From: Halorubrum vacuolatum
GTDB taxonomy: Archaea > Halobacteriota > Halobacteria > Halobacteriales > Haloferacaceae
Assembly (NCBI RefSeq): GCF_900188065.1
Contig: NZ_FZNQ01000003.1
Coordinates: 62,001-126,000, forward strand
DNA: 64,000 nucleotides
Reading direction: 5' to 3'
Under the pieces are notes generated by a model that searched no databases, was not told the origin of the DNA, and saw only the letters and a program-made list of their open reading frames with translations. A program made the translations under genes and the position numbers. Of the stretch, positions 41,993 to 50,830 are shown piece after piece; the first letter of the stretch is position 1; each line of letters begins with the position of its first letter.

Positions 41993-42083
41993 GATCCATG
42001 GTGTCATACGTCGACCGCGGCAAAAAGCTTCCTCACGCGGTGGGGGTGGTTCGTCGCGTTCCGCCAGCGGACAGCGTGTCGGA

Positions 42084-43193
42084 TCAGGCGGTCGTCCCGT
42101 CGACGAGGTCATCGAGCGTGGTGCTCGGAAACAGCGCGTCGAGGTCGCGATCGGGGTCGACGAGCCGATAGCGAACATCGTCGCGTTCGACGACACCCGC
42201 CGATTCGAGGTGGGTGAGGTGTGCGGACGCCTCGCCGGGGCCGTGCAGGATGTGAATGGCCGAGAGGTCGCCGAACAGCGCGGCGGCGACCTCCCACGCG
42301 GTGAACCCGTCCTCGGGGTTGGGTTCGTCCTCGCTTCGACGCTCGCGTTGGGTGCCGTTTCCGTCGTCTTCGCCGGCGAGCACGTCGACGACCCGGCGGG
42401 TCCGATGGCGGTGGTGGTCGAGGATCGTCGCGGCCCGGTGGCTCGGCTCGTCGATCCGCTCGCGGTGGCCCGGATGTGCGGCGTCGAAGTCGCGCTCGAC
42501 GACCCGTGCGAGGCTTTCGGCGTAGGCGGCGAGCGGGTCGGGGACGCGCACGTCCGCCCCGCCGACGTTCGGGGTGTACCGGGGGAGGACGGCGTCGCCC
42601 GTGAACACCTCCTCGGGGTCGGTTGCATCGGGTCCTGCGACCGGTTCATGATCGGGGACGTCCCGCGGGTCGAACGCGAACGCGGTGAGCCCGGCGGTGT
42701 GTCCGGGAAGATGGAGCGCCTCCAGCTCCACGTCGCCGGCGTGGATCCGGTCGCCGTCCGTGATCGTCGTCACCTCGGCCGGACGGCCGCTCAGCCCGGT
42801 CGAGACCTCCGCGAAGAACGTCATCAACTCGTCGGCCGGTTTCTCCGGCATCCCCCACCGATCGAACACCTCCCGTTGAGCGTCCGCATCGGCCATAAGC
42901 GGCGTCTCGGAGCCGTCGACGAGGCCGGCGTCGGCCTCGTGGACGTACACCTCGGCGTCGGTTTCAGCCTGCATCTCGCCGGCAAGTCCCGCATGGTCGG
43001 GATGCCAGTGTGTCAAGACGATCGCCTCGATCGACGCCGGATCGACGCCGTAGCCGGCGAGACCGGCGTCGAGTTCCGCCCGGATCGATGGGATCGCCAC
43101 GGCCGTATCAACGAGCGCCGTCGTCTCGCCGCCGAGCACATACACGTTGTTTTCGCCCTCGAAGACGGCGTTGCCGAGCTGGATCCGTTTCAC
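42084..43193 (-). CDS. MBL-fold hydrolase with C-terminal winged helix
   Basis: The 369-residue protein starts with GTG 43193 (VKRIQLGNAVFEGENNVYVL). Metal ligands are visible in VLTHWHPDHAGLAG (HxHxDH), LHLPGHTAGLTAF and VFTGDAVLP, and the late His in AAHPGHRERI. This matches LACTB2/glyoxalase-like hydrolases. The last 80 residues look like a winged helix (AALFGDLSAIHILHGPGEASAHLTHLESAGVV). It is not clear what it hydrolyses. It lies upstream of dhaK (91 bp) and may be co-transcribed. Confidence 0.85.
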   Translation of the reverse strand: MKRIQLGNAVFEGENNVYVLGGETTALVDTAVAIPSIRAELDAGLAGYGVDPASIEAIVLTHWHPDHAGLAGEMQAETDAEVYVHEADAGLVDGSETPLMADADAQREVFDRWGMPEKPADELMTFFAEVSTGLSGRPAEVTTITDGDRIHAGDVELEALHLPGHTAGLTAFAFDPRDVPDHEPVAGPDATDPEEVFTGDAVLPRYTPNVGGADVRVPDPLAAYAESLARVVERDFDAAHPGHRERIDEPSHRAATILDHHRHRTRRVVDVLAGEDDGNGTQRERRSEDEPNPEDGFTAWEVAAALFGDLSAIHILHGPGEASAHLTHLESAGVVERDDVRYRLVDPDRDLDALFPSTTLDDLVDGTTA

Positions 43194-43323
43194 GGTCGAG
43201 GATCGGTCGGCGGTCGATTTATACTCTCCCGGTTCGCCGCGGGGACATCGGGCGGGCCCGCCGTTCGTTCATCCCCCGTTCCGGCTCGAACCGTTTTTGT
43301 CGGATAGCGCGTTATACACAGCC

Positions 43324-43701
43324 ATGCAGTACCAACCCGGCGTCTGTAACATCGGTCCCGCCGAACAGCGGAAGCGGCTTCTCCTCGGGATCGCCTCGCT
43401 GCTCGGGGCCGTCGTCCTCCTCGCCGCCATCGTCGCCGTCGGCTGGCCGCTCTGGACGACGCTTTTCGTTATGTTCCCGCTCTACGGCGCGGCGATGGGC
43501 TTTCTGCAGTACCGCGAGCGGTTCTGCGTCGGCTTCGCCGGCATCGGGATCTTCGACGTCGGGGATGGAACCCACGAGATCACCGACCAAGCGGCGCTCG
43601 ATGCCGACCGAAAGCGTGCGGTCAAGCTGAACACGAAATCGCTCGCCATCGCCGCGGTTGGGACGCTCGCCGTCTACGTCGTGGCCACTCTGCTTATATA
43701 G
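43324..43701 (+). CDS. Small membrane protein (125 aa, three TM helices)
   Basis: ATG 43324 gives MQYQPGVCNIGPAEQRKRLL. This CNIGPxE-x-RKR N-terminus is shared with other small membrane proteins. Three hydrophobic helices follow (LLGAVVLLAAIVAVGWPLWTT, LFVMFPLYGAAMGFLQ, LAIAAVGTLAVYVVATLLI), with a central Cys (RFCVGFAG). The function is unknown. A GTTATACAC box lies 8-15 nt before the ATG, too close for a standard promoter, so the start may be reached by another TATA. Confidence 0.75.
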   Translation: MQYQPGVCNIGPAEQRKRLLLGIASLLGAVVLLAAIVAVGWPLWTTLFVMFPLYGAAMGFLQYRERFCVGFAGIGIFDVGDGTHEITDQAALDADRKRAVKLNTKSLAIAAVGTLAVYVVATLLI

Positions 43702-43787
43702 CGGGATCGGGACTCCTTCGGCCCGCCGGTGATCACGAACGTGGGTATGGAAAAGCATTAGAACGGCGGAGATAACCACACAGGTGA

Positions 43788-46016
43788 ATGAGCCTGCCCG
43801 AGACGGACCACGAGCTCGTCGTCGCGGAGCTCGACCGGGAGCCGACGCCGGCCGAGGTCGCGCTGTTCGAAAACCTCTGGAGTGAACACTGCGCGTACCG
43901 CTCCTCGCGCCCGCTGCTATCGGCGTTCGAGAGCGAGGGCGACGCCGTCGTCATCGGTCCCGGCGACGACGCGGCCGTGCTGGCGCTGCCCACCCCCGAG
44001 GCGGCCGATCGGCCCGCCGCCGACCGCGACGCCGACGACTACGGGGACGTCTACGTCACCTTCGGGATCGAGAGCCACAACCACCCCTCCTACGTCGACC
44101 CCTTCGACGGCGCGGCGACGGGCGTCGGCGGCATCGTCCGCGATACGATGTCGATGGGCGCCTATCCCATCGCGCTGCTCGACTCGCTGTATTTCGGTTC
44201 CTTCGAGCGCGAGCACTCTCAGTACCTCCTTGAGGGCGTCGTCGAGGGGATCTCCCACTACGGCAACTGTATCGGCGTCCCGACCGTCGGGGGGAGCGTC
44301 TCGTTTCATCCGGGCTATGAGGGCAACCCGCTCGTCAACGTCGCCTGCGTCGGGTTGACGGACGCGGAGCGGCTCGTCACCGCGGAGGCACAGGCCGCGG
44401 GTAACGCGCTCGTGCTCGTCGGCAACGCGACCGGCCGGGACGGCCTCGGCGGGGCCTCCTTCGCGAGCGAGGACCTCGCGGAGGATGCCGAAACCGAGGA
44501 CCGTCCCGCGGTACAGGTCGGCGACCCCTACGCCGAAAAACGGCTGATCGAGTGCAACGAGGCGCTCCTCGATGAGGACCTCGTCCGCTCCGCCCGCGAC
44601 CTCGGCGCGGCCGGGCTCGGCGGGGCCTCCTCCGAGCTGGTCGCGAAGGGCGGCTTCGGCGCGGCGATCGACCTCGACGCGGTCCACCAGCGCGAACCGA
44701 ACATGAACGCGCTCGAGATCCTGCTCGCGGAAAGCCAGGAGCGGATGTGTTATGAGGTCGCCCCCGACGACGTGGACCGCGTCCGCGAGTTGGCCGAGCG
44801 GTTCGACCTCGGCTGTTCGGTCATCGGCGAGGTGACGACGGGGAACTACGTCTGCACGTTCGACGGCGAGATCGTCGTCGACGTCGACGCCGACTTCCTC
44901 GCGGAGGGTGCGCCGATGAACGACCTCGACGCGACGGAGCCGTCGACCCCCGAGCGCGACCTCCCCGAGCCGTCGCTCGCGGACGCCTTCGAGGCGGTCG
45001 TCTCGTCGCCCTCGACGGCGAGCAAGCGCTGGGTCTACCGGCAGTACGACCACGAGGTCGGCACGCGAACCGCGATGAAACCCGGCGACGACGCGGCGAT
45101 CGTCGCGATCCGGGAGGCGGCGATGACGGCGATGAACGGGGAAGCCGGTGCGGACGAACTCGACGCCTTCGACGGCGACGGCGTCGGCCTCGCGCTGTCC
45201 GCGGGCGCGAACCCCCACTGGACGAGCGTCGACCCCTACGAGGGGGCCCGCGCCGTGGCGATCGAGAACGCGACGAACCTCGCGGCGAAGGGGGCGGTCC
45301 CGCTCGCCGCCGTCGACTGTCTCAACGGGGGCAACCCGGAGAAGCCGGACGTCTACGGCGGCTTCTCGGGTATCGTCGATGGGCTCGCGGACGCCTGTTC
45401 GGCGCTCTCTGTCCCCGTCGTCGGCGGCAACGTCTCGCTGTACAACGACAGCGTCGCCGGCCCAATCCCGCCGACGCCGACGCTCGCGCTGATCGGCACG
45501 AAACGCGGATACGACGCCCCGCCGGCGGCCCTCGATGGCGACCGTGCCGACGACTCGACCCTACTCCTCGTCGGTGGCTCCGGCGACGCGCTCGGCGGCT
45601 CGACGTACCTCGCCGAGTGTGGCGGGAGCGACGCGTTCCCCGCGCTCCCCGCGGACCCTGCGGCGACCGTCGCGACGCTCGCGCGGATCGCCCGCCACGA
45701 GGCCACGCTCGCGACCCACGACGTGAGCGACGGCGGGGTGGCCGTCGCGCTCGCGGAGCTTCTCACGCCGACCGCGGGCGCGACGGTCTCGCTTCCCGAC
45801 CACCTCGCGGCCTTCGAGGAGACGCCCGGCCGGCTCGTCGTCCAGACGACCGACCCGGAGGCGGTCGCCGACCTCGCGGGCGATCTCCCGACGTTCGAAC
45901 TCGGCTCCGTCACCGACGACGGGACCCTTCGACTCGACGTGGGCGGAGCGTCGCTCTCGACCACCGCCGACGAGGTGCGCACGCTCCGCGACGTGCTTGC
46001 GCGCGAGTTGGAGTGA
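43788..46016 (+). CDS. purL: Phosphoribosylformylglycinamidine synthase subunit II
   Basis: The 742-residue small-type PurL works with PurQ and PurS. Visible: [23 protein letters not shown] at the N-terminus, [26 protein letters not shown] (substrate and catalytic His), [36 protein letters not shown], and the second FGAM-synthase half with [21 protein letters not shown] and [13 protein letters not shown]. It catalyses ATP-dependent amidination of FGAR. The 220-bp downstream gap holds a 31-bp tandem repeat. Confidence 0.95.
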   Translation: MSLPETDHELVVAELDREPTPAEVALFENLWSEHCAYRSSRPLLSAFESEGDAVVIGPGDDAAVLALPTPEAADRPAADRDADDYGDVYVTFGIESHNHPSYVDPFDGAATGVGGIVRDTMSMGAYPIALLDSLYFGSFEREHSQYLLEGVVEGISHYGNCIGVPTVGGSVSFHPGYEGNPLVNVACVGLTDAERLVTAEAQAAGNALVLVGNATGRDGLGGASFASEDLAEDAETEDRPAVQVGDPYAEKRLIECNEALLDEDLVRSARDLGAAGLGGASSELVAKGGFGAAIDLDAVHQREPNMNALEILLAESQERMCYEVAPDDVDRVRELAERFDLGCSVIGEVTTGNYVCTFDGEIVVDVDADFLAEGAPMNDLDATEPSTPERDLPEPSLADAFEAVVSSPSTASKRWVYRQYDHEVGTRTAMKPGDDAAIVAIREAAMTAMNGEAGADELDAFDGDGVGLALSAGANPHWTSVDPYEGARAVAIENATNLAAKGAVPLAAVDCLNGGNPEKPDVYGGFSGIVDGLADACSALSVPVVGGNVSLYNDSVAGPIPPTPTLALIGTKRGYDAPPAALDGDRADDSTLLLVGGSGDALGGSTYLAECGGSDAFPALPADPAATVATLARIARHEATLATHDVSDGGVAVALAELLTPTAGATVSLPDHLAAFEETPGRLVVQTTDPEAVADLAGDLPTFELGSVTDDGTLRLDVGGASLSTTADEVRTLRDVLARELE

Positions 46017-46045
46017 GCGACGGAAGGAGCGCCACTCCGTCCGTT

Positions 46046-46138
46046 CCATCCGTCCGTCCCGTCCACTTCGTCCGTCCCATCCGTCCGTCCCGTCCACTTC
46101 GTCCGTCCCATTCGTCCGTTCCATCCATTTCGCCATCC
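46046..46138. repeat. 31-bp tandem repeat (about three copies) after purL
   Basis: The unit begins CCATCCGTCCGTCCCGTCCA and continues through CTTCGTCCGTC. Copies start at 46046, 46077 and 46108 (the last degenerate), built on the 5-mer CGTCC. One strand is almost pyrimidine only. It starts 30 bp after the purL stop and has no coding potential. Confidence 0.85.
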
Positions 46139-46168
46139 GTTCCCGCCGCGTGCGACCGAACGACATCC

Positions 46169-46186
46169 TTTTAGGCGCTCCTAAAA
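46169..46186. promoter_or_regulatory. DtxR/IdeR-like palindromic operator TTTTAGGCGCTCCTAAAA
   Basis: The arms TTTTAGG and CCTAAAA are perfect complements with 4 bp between, so the core is TTAGG-N4-CCTAA. That is the half-site spacing of DtxR-family iron/manganese repressors. It overlaps the likely TATA (TAAAATATC, 46182-46190) of the ABC ATPase gene, an arrangement fit for repression. Confidence 0.6.
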
Positions 46187-46237
46187 TATCATGGGCCAAC
46201 GACGGGACGTCGGCGTGACCGACGCCCGTACTCACCG

Positions 46238-47365
46238 ATGGCGCAAACGGACACCTCCGGAACGATCCGACGGCAGGACGTAGCGAGCGGGTTCGCGGCC
46301 TCCTCAGCCGACGAAACCGTTCTCACGATGGACCTCGTCAGCAAGCGCTTCGGCTCGGAGACGGTCGTCGAGAACGTCTCGCTCGAGGTCAAACGCGGCG
46401 AGCTGTTGACCTTCTTGGGTCCCTCCGGCTGCGGAAAGACGACGACGCTGCGGATGATCGCGGGCCTCGAGGAGCCGAGCGAGGGCGTCATCACGCTCGG
46501 CGGCGAGCCCGTCGCCGACGGCGACCGCTTCGTCTCCCCCGAGCGCCGTGACGCCGGGATCGTCTTTCAGAACTTCGCGCTGTTTCCCCACCTCACCGTC
46601 AGGGAGAACATCGCGTTCGGGCTCGACGGCGACGACGCGGCCATCGAGGCGCGCGTCGATGAGCTGCTCGACCTCGTCGATATGCCCGAACACGGCGAGA
46701 AGAAGCCGGAACAGCTCTCCGGCGGGCAGAAACAACGGGTGGCGCTCGCGCGCTCGCTCGCACCCGAACCGGAGGTGTTGCTGCTGGACGAACCCTTCTC
46801 CAACCTCGACGTTCGGCTCCGCGTCGAGATGCGCGAGGAGGTGCGTCGAATCTTAAAGGAAGCCGGCGTCACCGCGGTGTCGGTCACCCACGATCAGGAG
46901 GAGGCGCTTTCGATCTCCGACCGCGTCGCCGTCATGCACGACGGGCGGCTCGAACAGATCGGCAGACCCGAGGAGGTGTTCGAACGGCCAGAATCCAAGT
47001 TCGTCGCCTCGTTCCTCGGCCGGGCGTCGTTCCTCACGGGCCACCTTCGGGAGGGTAAAGTCGAGACGGGCGTCGGCCGGTTCAACGCGGCCGCCCTTGA
47101 GGGGTACAACACCGTCTATGACGGCACGCCCGTCGACGTGCTCGTCCGTCCGGACGATCTCCGGGCGACGCCGACCGACCCCGAGGTCGCCGACGGCGTC
47201 GTCGTCTCCAGACAGTACGTCGGCCCGTCGTTCATCTACCGGGTCGAACTCGACTCCGGCGAAGTCGTCCACTGCCTCCACAACCACGTCGAGGAGTTCT
47301 CGCTCGACCAGCCGGTTGGCGTCGACCTCGTCGCGGACCACCCGCTCGCCTGGTATCCGCGGTAG
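46238..47365 (+). CDS. ABC transporter ATPase (Fe3+/polyamine type, TOBE domain), no adjacent permease
   Basis: The 375-residue protein has GPSGCGKTTTLRMIAGLEEP (Walker A), RRDAGIVFQNFALFPHLTVRENIAFGL (Q-loop), QLSGGQKQRVALARSL (signature), LLLDEPFSNLD (Walker B), VTHDQEEALSISD (H-loop) and a C-terminal TOBE region (LVRPDDLRATPTD). Length and order fit FbpC/PotA-like importers. No permease or binding protein is next to it. The DtxR-like operator argues for iron uptake, but the substrate is inferred. Confidence 0.9.
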   Translation: MAQTDTSGTIRRQDVASGFAASSADETVLTMDLVSKRFGSETVVENVSLEVKRGELLTFLGPSGCGKTTTLRMIAGLEEPSEGVITLGGEPVADGDRFVSPERRDAGIVFQNFALFPHLTVRENIAFGLDGDDAAIEARVDELLDLVDMPEHGEKKPEQLSGGQKQRVALARSLAPEPEVLLLDEPFSNLDVRLRVEMREEVRRILKEAGVTAVSVTHDQEEALSISDRVAVMHDGRLEQIGRPEEVFERPESKFVASFLGRASFLTGHLREGKVETGVGRFNAAALEGYNTVYDGTPVDVLVRPDDLRATPTDPEVADGVVVSRQYVGPSFIYRVELDSGEVVHCLHNHVEEFSLDQPVGVDLVADHPLAWYPR

Positions 47366-47420
47366 CGCGACGCTCGGAACGCGATAGTGCGACGCTCGGA
47401 ACGCGATAGCGCGACGCTCG
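47363..47420. repeat. 22-bp tandem repeat starting at the TAG stop of the ABC ATPase gene
   Basis: The unit TAGCGCGACGCTCGGAACGC + GA occurs at 47363-47384, 47385-47406 (one difference) and partly at 47407-47420. The first three bases are the gene's stop codon. Confidence 0.9.
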
Positions 47421-47475
47421 ACCGCGTGCCGCCTTCGCCCGTCATCACCCATCGCGTTCGCCGATCGTCACCCAC

Positions 47476-47485
47476 CTTTTTATTC
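47476..47485 (+). promoter_or_regulatory. TATA box of the DUF3891 gene
   Basis: CTTTTTATTC lies 22-31 nt before ATG 47507, supporting that start rather than the longer open frame running back through the repeat. Confidence 0.6.
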
Positions 47486-47506
47486 CGCATCCGCGGACGG
47501 ACGCAC

Positions 47507-48484
47507 ATGATACTCGCGGCCACCGACGACCGGATCCGGTTCGTGACGCAGCCGGATCACGCGGCGCTCGCGGGACGGTTCGCCGAGGCGTGGGGCGGCG
47601 AGGCGGTCGACGCGCCGACCCCGAAGCCGGCGGTCCGGCTCGCGGTCCATGCGCACGACGACGGCTGGTGGCCCCGCGATCGCCGCCCGCGGCTCAAACC
47701 GGACGGCACGCCGTACGACTTCTATGAGATCCCGGCTGCACAGTGGATGCGACTGCAACGCCGCGGTGTCGATGCGGTCGCCCGCGCGGACCCCTACGCG
47801 GGGCTTCTGGTCTCGCTTCACGCCGCGGGACTTCGACGGCAACGGTACGGCCTCTCGCCGTCGTGGCCCGAGACGCCCCGCGCGTTTCGGGGGTTCGTGG
47901 AACGCGAGCAACGCCGACAGCGGTCGCTCGCGACCGCCCTACGCGAGGACGACACGGACGACCGTCTCTCCGTCGACGACAGTGCGCTAATAACCCATCT
48001 CCACGACGCCGGGGAGCCGCCGTCGGAGGTCTTCCCCGGAACCGCCCGCGATCCGCACCTCTGGCGGAACTATCGGCTGTTGAGCGCGCTCGATGCGCTC
48101 TCGCTTCGGATCTGTGCGACCCCGACGCGCATGGGTTCCAGTGTGGGGAGCTGGGACGGCGAGGAGCGCTGTGACGATGAGGGGAGCAACCGCGAGGGGC
48201 GTTCCGATGGGGCCCAAACCGATCCGGGTGCCGTCGAGGTCGCTCCGATCGAAATCCCCCACGTTCCGACGCGACCCGGCGAGCCGGACACGACGCTCTC
48301 GGCGACGCCGTGTTTCGGCGACTCCTGGCGGATCGATCCGTACCCGTTCGACCGTTCGCCGGTGACGGTCCACGTCCCCACGCGAACGGTCGATTCGACG
48401 TCGTTCCAGGACGAGCGGACGCTCTTCGACCGATATTATGCGGCGGAGATCGAGGAGATCACCGTGACGATGCGACCGGCGTGA
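47507..48484 (+). CDS. DUF3891 family protein
   Basis: The 325-residue protein opens MILAATDDRIRFVTQPDHAA, and its first part reads LAVHAHDDGWWPRDRRPRL and GLLVSLHAAGLRRQRYGL, the His/Asp-rich region conserved in DUF3891 proteins. These resemble HD-like hydrolases but their function is unknown. An acidic disordered insert lies at about 225-245. It has its own TATA and lies 22 bp or more beyond the repeat array. Confidence 0.85.
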   Translation: MILAATDDRIRFVTQPDHAALAGRFAEAWGGEAVDAPTPKPAVRLAVHAHDDGWWPRDRRPRLKPDGTPYDFYEIPAAQWMRLQRRGVDAVARADPYAGLLVSLHAAGLRRQRYGLSPSWPETPRAFRGFVEREQRRQRSLATALREDDTDDRLSVDDSALITHLHDAGEPPSEVFPGTARDPHLWRNYRLLSALDALSLRICATPTRMGSSVGSWDGEERCDDEGSNREGRSDGAQTDPGAVEVAPIEIPHVPTRPGEPDTTLSATPCFGDSWRIDPYPFDRSPVTVHVPTRTVDSTSFQDERTLFDRYYAAEIEEITVTMRPA

Positions 48485-48539
48485 AACCGCTTGCGACGCG
48501 TGACGTCGTCCACGACATCGGATCGGTCGCGGTGGCGGG

Positions 48540-48689
48540 TTATATCGTCAAAAGCGTCGGAATGCCGTAGGCGATCACGAGGCCGACGAGGAGGACGACG
48601 GCTCCGATACCGGCCTCGCGGCCGCTGAACTCCTGCATCGGGGCGGTCACACGGGCATCCGGATCCGGTTCGTGCGAGTGGTCTGCCAT
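48540..48689 (-). CDS. 49-residue single-TM protein
   Basis: Reading leftwards from ATG 48689: MADHSHEPDPDARVTAPMQE, then FSGREAGIGAVVLLVGLVIAYGIPTLLTI. It has a polar, His-containing N-terminus followed by one TM helix ending at the C-terminus. It resembles a small family of haloarchaeal membrane peptides (DUF7550-like; not certain). The function is unknown. It is convergent with the DUF3891 gene. Confidence 0.75.
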   Translation of the reverse strand: MADHSHEPDPDARVTAPMQEFSGREAGIGAVVLLVGLVIAYGIPTLLTI

Positions 48690-48797
48690 ACCCTCACTGT
48701 GTGGGCGGATCATAAAAACACCCCCGAAGCATCCACGCCAGCTATCGGGGCGCCGGCTTCGACCGCGGTGCGTCCATCTGGGGCTTGAAGACCCCGA

Positions 48798-49535
48798 TCA
48801 CCCGACCTCGACCCGTCGCAGGTCGCTTTCGAGGTCGCCGACGAACTCGTTGTACGCGCGGACGAATCCCGGGAACGAGTCGGCGTACTCGCGGACGTCG
48901 GTGGCGGCGGGCGCGTCATACCGTGAGAGCAGGTAGAGGCCACCGGAGCCACCGATCCGGAGATACGAGACGGCCCCTTCCTCCCATTTCAACTCCCAGC
49001 GGTCGCCGTCGACGCGGGCGGTGAACGTTCCGTATTTGTCGTTCTCGTAGCGATACACCTCGCCGGCGATGACCGAACACGTCTCGCGGATCGCTTCGAG
49101 TACACGGTCGCGCTCGGCGACGGCATCGGCGGTCGAGGCCGGCTCGGGGAACTCGACCGCGACCGCATCCAACACGCCCGAAAGCGACTCGACGTATTCG
49201 TTCCACGACGCCACGAAATTCGGATAGTCCGAAAGCGCCGCCGCGAGCGTCTCCGGATCCGGGGGCTGTTTCGTCGAGACGACGTAGACGTCCGAGCCGG
49301 TCCCGGCGGTGCTCGGCGAGAACAGGAGGAATTCGAGCTCGCCGGCCTCGTGTTTGACCGTCCACGTTCCGGCGTCCGTCTCGAACTCCCGGCGACCGTA
49401 GTCGCCGCCCTGCAGCGTCGCCAGCTCGTAGGCGATCCGCCCCGCGTGATCGGCCACCGTCTCGACGAGTTCGTCGCGCTGCTCGGCGACGCGCCCGACC
49501 TCCCTCACCGACAGCAGCTCCTCTAAGTCGCTCAC
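48798..49535 (-). CDS. Acidic protein of unknown function built from two tandem copies of one domain
   Basis: In the 245-residue protein starting at GTG 49535 (VSDLEELLSVREVG), residues about 16-120 and about 143-240 align with each other. Both have VAE-x-RD helices, then YGxxxF and W-x(2)K-x-EG, a strand DVYVVS or GLYLLS, and DYPNFVASWNEYVESL or SFPGFVRAYNEFVGDL at the end. So an ancestral domain of about 100 residues was duplicated. I do not recognise the domain. A longer upstream frame only translates the 25-bp repeat array. Confidence 0.75.
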   Translation of the reverse strand: MSDLEELLSVREVGRVAEQRDELVETVADHAGRIAYELATLQGGDYGRREFETDAGTWTVKHEAGELEFLLFSPSTAGTGSDVYVVSTKQPPDPETLAAALSDYPNFVASWNEYVESLSGVLDAVAVEFPEPASTADAVAERDRVLEAIRETCSVIAGEVYRYENDKYGTFTARVDGDRWELKWEEGAVSYLRIGGSGGLYLLSRYDAPAATDVREYADSFPGFVRAYNEFVGDLESDLRRVEVG

Positions 49536-49562
49536 GTCGGATCCGGAGGGCCATGAACGCTT

Positions 49563-49630
49563 AACGGACACGAAGTCGTCATCGATCAACGGACACGAAG
49601 TCGTCATCGATCAACGGACACGAAGTCGAC
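49563..49630. repeat. 25-bp tandem repeat, 2.7 copies
   Basis: AACGGACACGAAGTCGTCAT + CGATC occurs at 49563-49587, 49588-49612 and, partly, 49613-49630. It starts 28 bp upstream of the GTG start of the duplicated-domain protein, where its promoter should lie. Confidence 0.9.
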
Positions 49631-49689
49631 GTCAGTCGCGTGCGGGTCCCGCCCCGTCCCCGGCCGTCCGTCCCGCCCGCCTCACCTTC

Positions 49690-49699
49690 CTATAAAAAC
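49690..49699 (+). promoter_or_regulatory. TATA box of the brp/blh gene
   Basis: CTATAAAAAC lies 52-61 nt before ATG 49751. A transcript would begin near 49717, giving a leader of about 34 nt. A small stem CCCGTC-GTGA-GACGGG follows the TATA at 49699-49714 and might be an operator. Confidence 0.5.
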
Positions 49700-49750
49700 C
49701 CGTCGTGAGACGGGCATGGGCCTACGCGGCTGCCGGTCGTATCGGTATAT

Positions 49751-50797
49751 ATGGCCTCATCGACGCAGACCGTCGGTACCGCCGGACGTCGGTTTCTGGA
49801 TGACCCGGAGCAGATGGCGATCGACGTCTCCCGGGGGGCGCTGCTCACGTTGACGGTCGCCTTCGCCGCGCTGTATGTGACGGGGACGGAGCCGGCGTTA
49901 CAGACCCAGATGCTCATCTATCTCGGCGGGATGGTCGCGTTGAACCTGCCGCACGGGGGCTATGAGCACTTCAGCAACCTCCGTCGTCGCGGCCTCCCGT
50001 TCGGGGCGCGCTACGTCGTCCTCTACGTGGCGTTCGTGGCCGGGTTCATCGGCCTGTTCGTCATCGCGCCGCTGCCGGCGCTCGCCATCGCGTTCGGCAC
50101 CGCCGTCGCGAAGGGCGGCCACGGCGACCTCCGCGTGATGGACGCGCTCGTCGGGAGCGACCACCTCGTCTCCCGCCCACAACGCGTGCTCGCGGCGCTC
50201 GTCCGCGGCGGCGCGGTGATGATCGTCCCGCTCGTCTTCTGGACGGACACCTTCTACGCGTTCACCGGGTACATGCTCGCGGTGTTCGACGGTCGACTCG
50301 TCGGCCCGATGGCGACCGATCCCGGGCTGGTCGCCACCGTCCTCGGCGGCGCCTACGCCGTCGCGCTCGTGGCGCACCTCGGCGGCGGGCTCGTGACCGG
50401 CGGGCTCTCGGCGTCGTGGCTCCGCGACGCCGGCGAGACGTCACTGCTCGTGGCCTTCTTCGCGTTCGTTCCGGTCGTCATCGCCATCGGCCTCTACTTC
50501 CCGCTGTGGTACTCGCTGCGGCAGTCCGGACGGAGCGTCCTCGTCGAGCGCTCGCGCCCGGCCCGCGAGGACGGGCTCTCGGTCGTCGTCGCGTGGGGCG
50601 TCCTCGTGATCGGGGCGTTCGCGACCGCGCTCGTCGCGCTCGCGCTCTGGATCGTCGCCCCGAACCCGCTCGCGGGCGCGACGCTGCTGCCGGGGCTCGT
50701 CGCGTTCTACACGATCTTCGTCTGTATCGTCGCGCTCCCCCACGTCGTCGTCGGCGAGTGGCTTGACGTCGATCGGGGGATCTGGTACGTGCCCTGA
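49751..50797 (+). CDS. blh: Brp/Blh family beta-carotene 15,15'-dioxygenase
   Basis: The 348-residue multi-pass membrane protein contains the family's conserved His positions: ALNLPHGGYEHFSNL, VAKGGHGDLRVMD and VALPHVVVGEWLD. It cleaves beta-carotene to retinal for rhodopsins. No rhodopsin or carotenoid biosynthesis gene is adjacent in this window. The usual FHxWHxxRH-like segment reads FPLWYSLRQ, which departs from the pattern, so activity is worth checking. Confidence 0.8.
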   Translation: MASSTQTVGTAGRRFLDDPEQMAIDVSRGALLTLTVAFAALYVTGTEPALQTQMLIYLGGMVALNLPHGGYEHFSNLRRRGLPFGARYVVLYVAFVAGFIGLFVIAPLPALAIAFGTAVAKGGHGDLRVMDALVGSDHLVSRPQRVLAALVRGGAVMIVPLVFWTDTFYAFTGYMLAVFDGRLVGPMATDPGLVATVLGGAYAVALVAHLGGGLVTGGLSASWLRDAGETSLLVAFFAFVPVVIAIGLYFPLWYSLRQSGRSVLVERSRPAREDGLSVVVAWGVLVIGAFATALVALALWIVAPNPLAGATLLPGLVAFYTIFVCIVALPHVVVGEWLDVDRGIWYVP

Positions 50798-50830
50798 GCG
50801 CCGGCCGGGGCCTCATCGGTGGCTGAGCCC

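Noticed and set aside
40997-42649. 550-codon fusion of dhaK with an upstream region
   Set aside because: The extra N-terminal part is antisense to the MBL hydrolase gene and is Pro/Ser/Arg-rich shadow sequence. DhaK proteins start at MKKLIN (41992).
46046-46138. Possible CRISPR array after purL
   Set aside because: Repeat copies are head to tail with no unique spacers, only three copies, and no cas gene is nearby. The arrays at 10175, 47363, 49563 and 57309 fail for the same reason.
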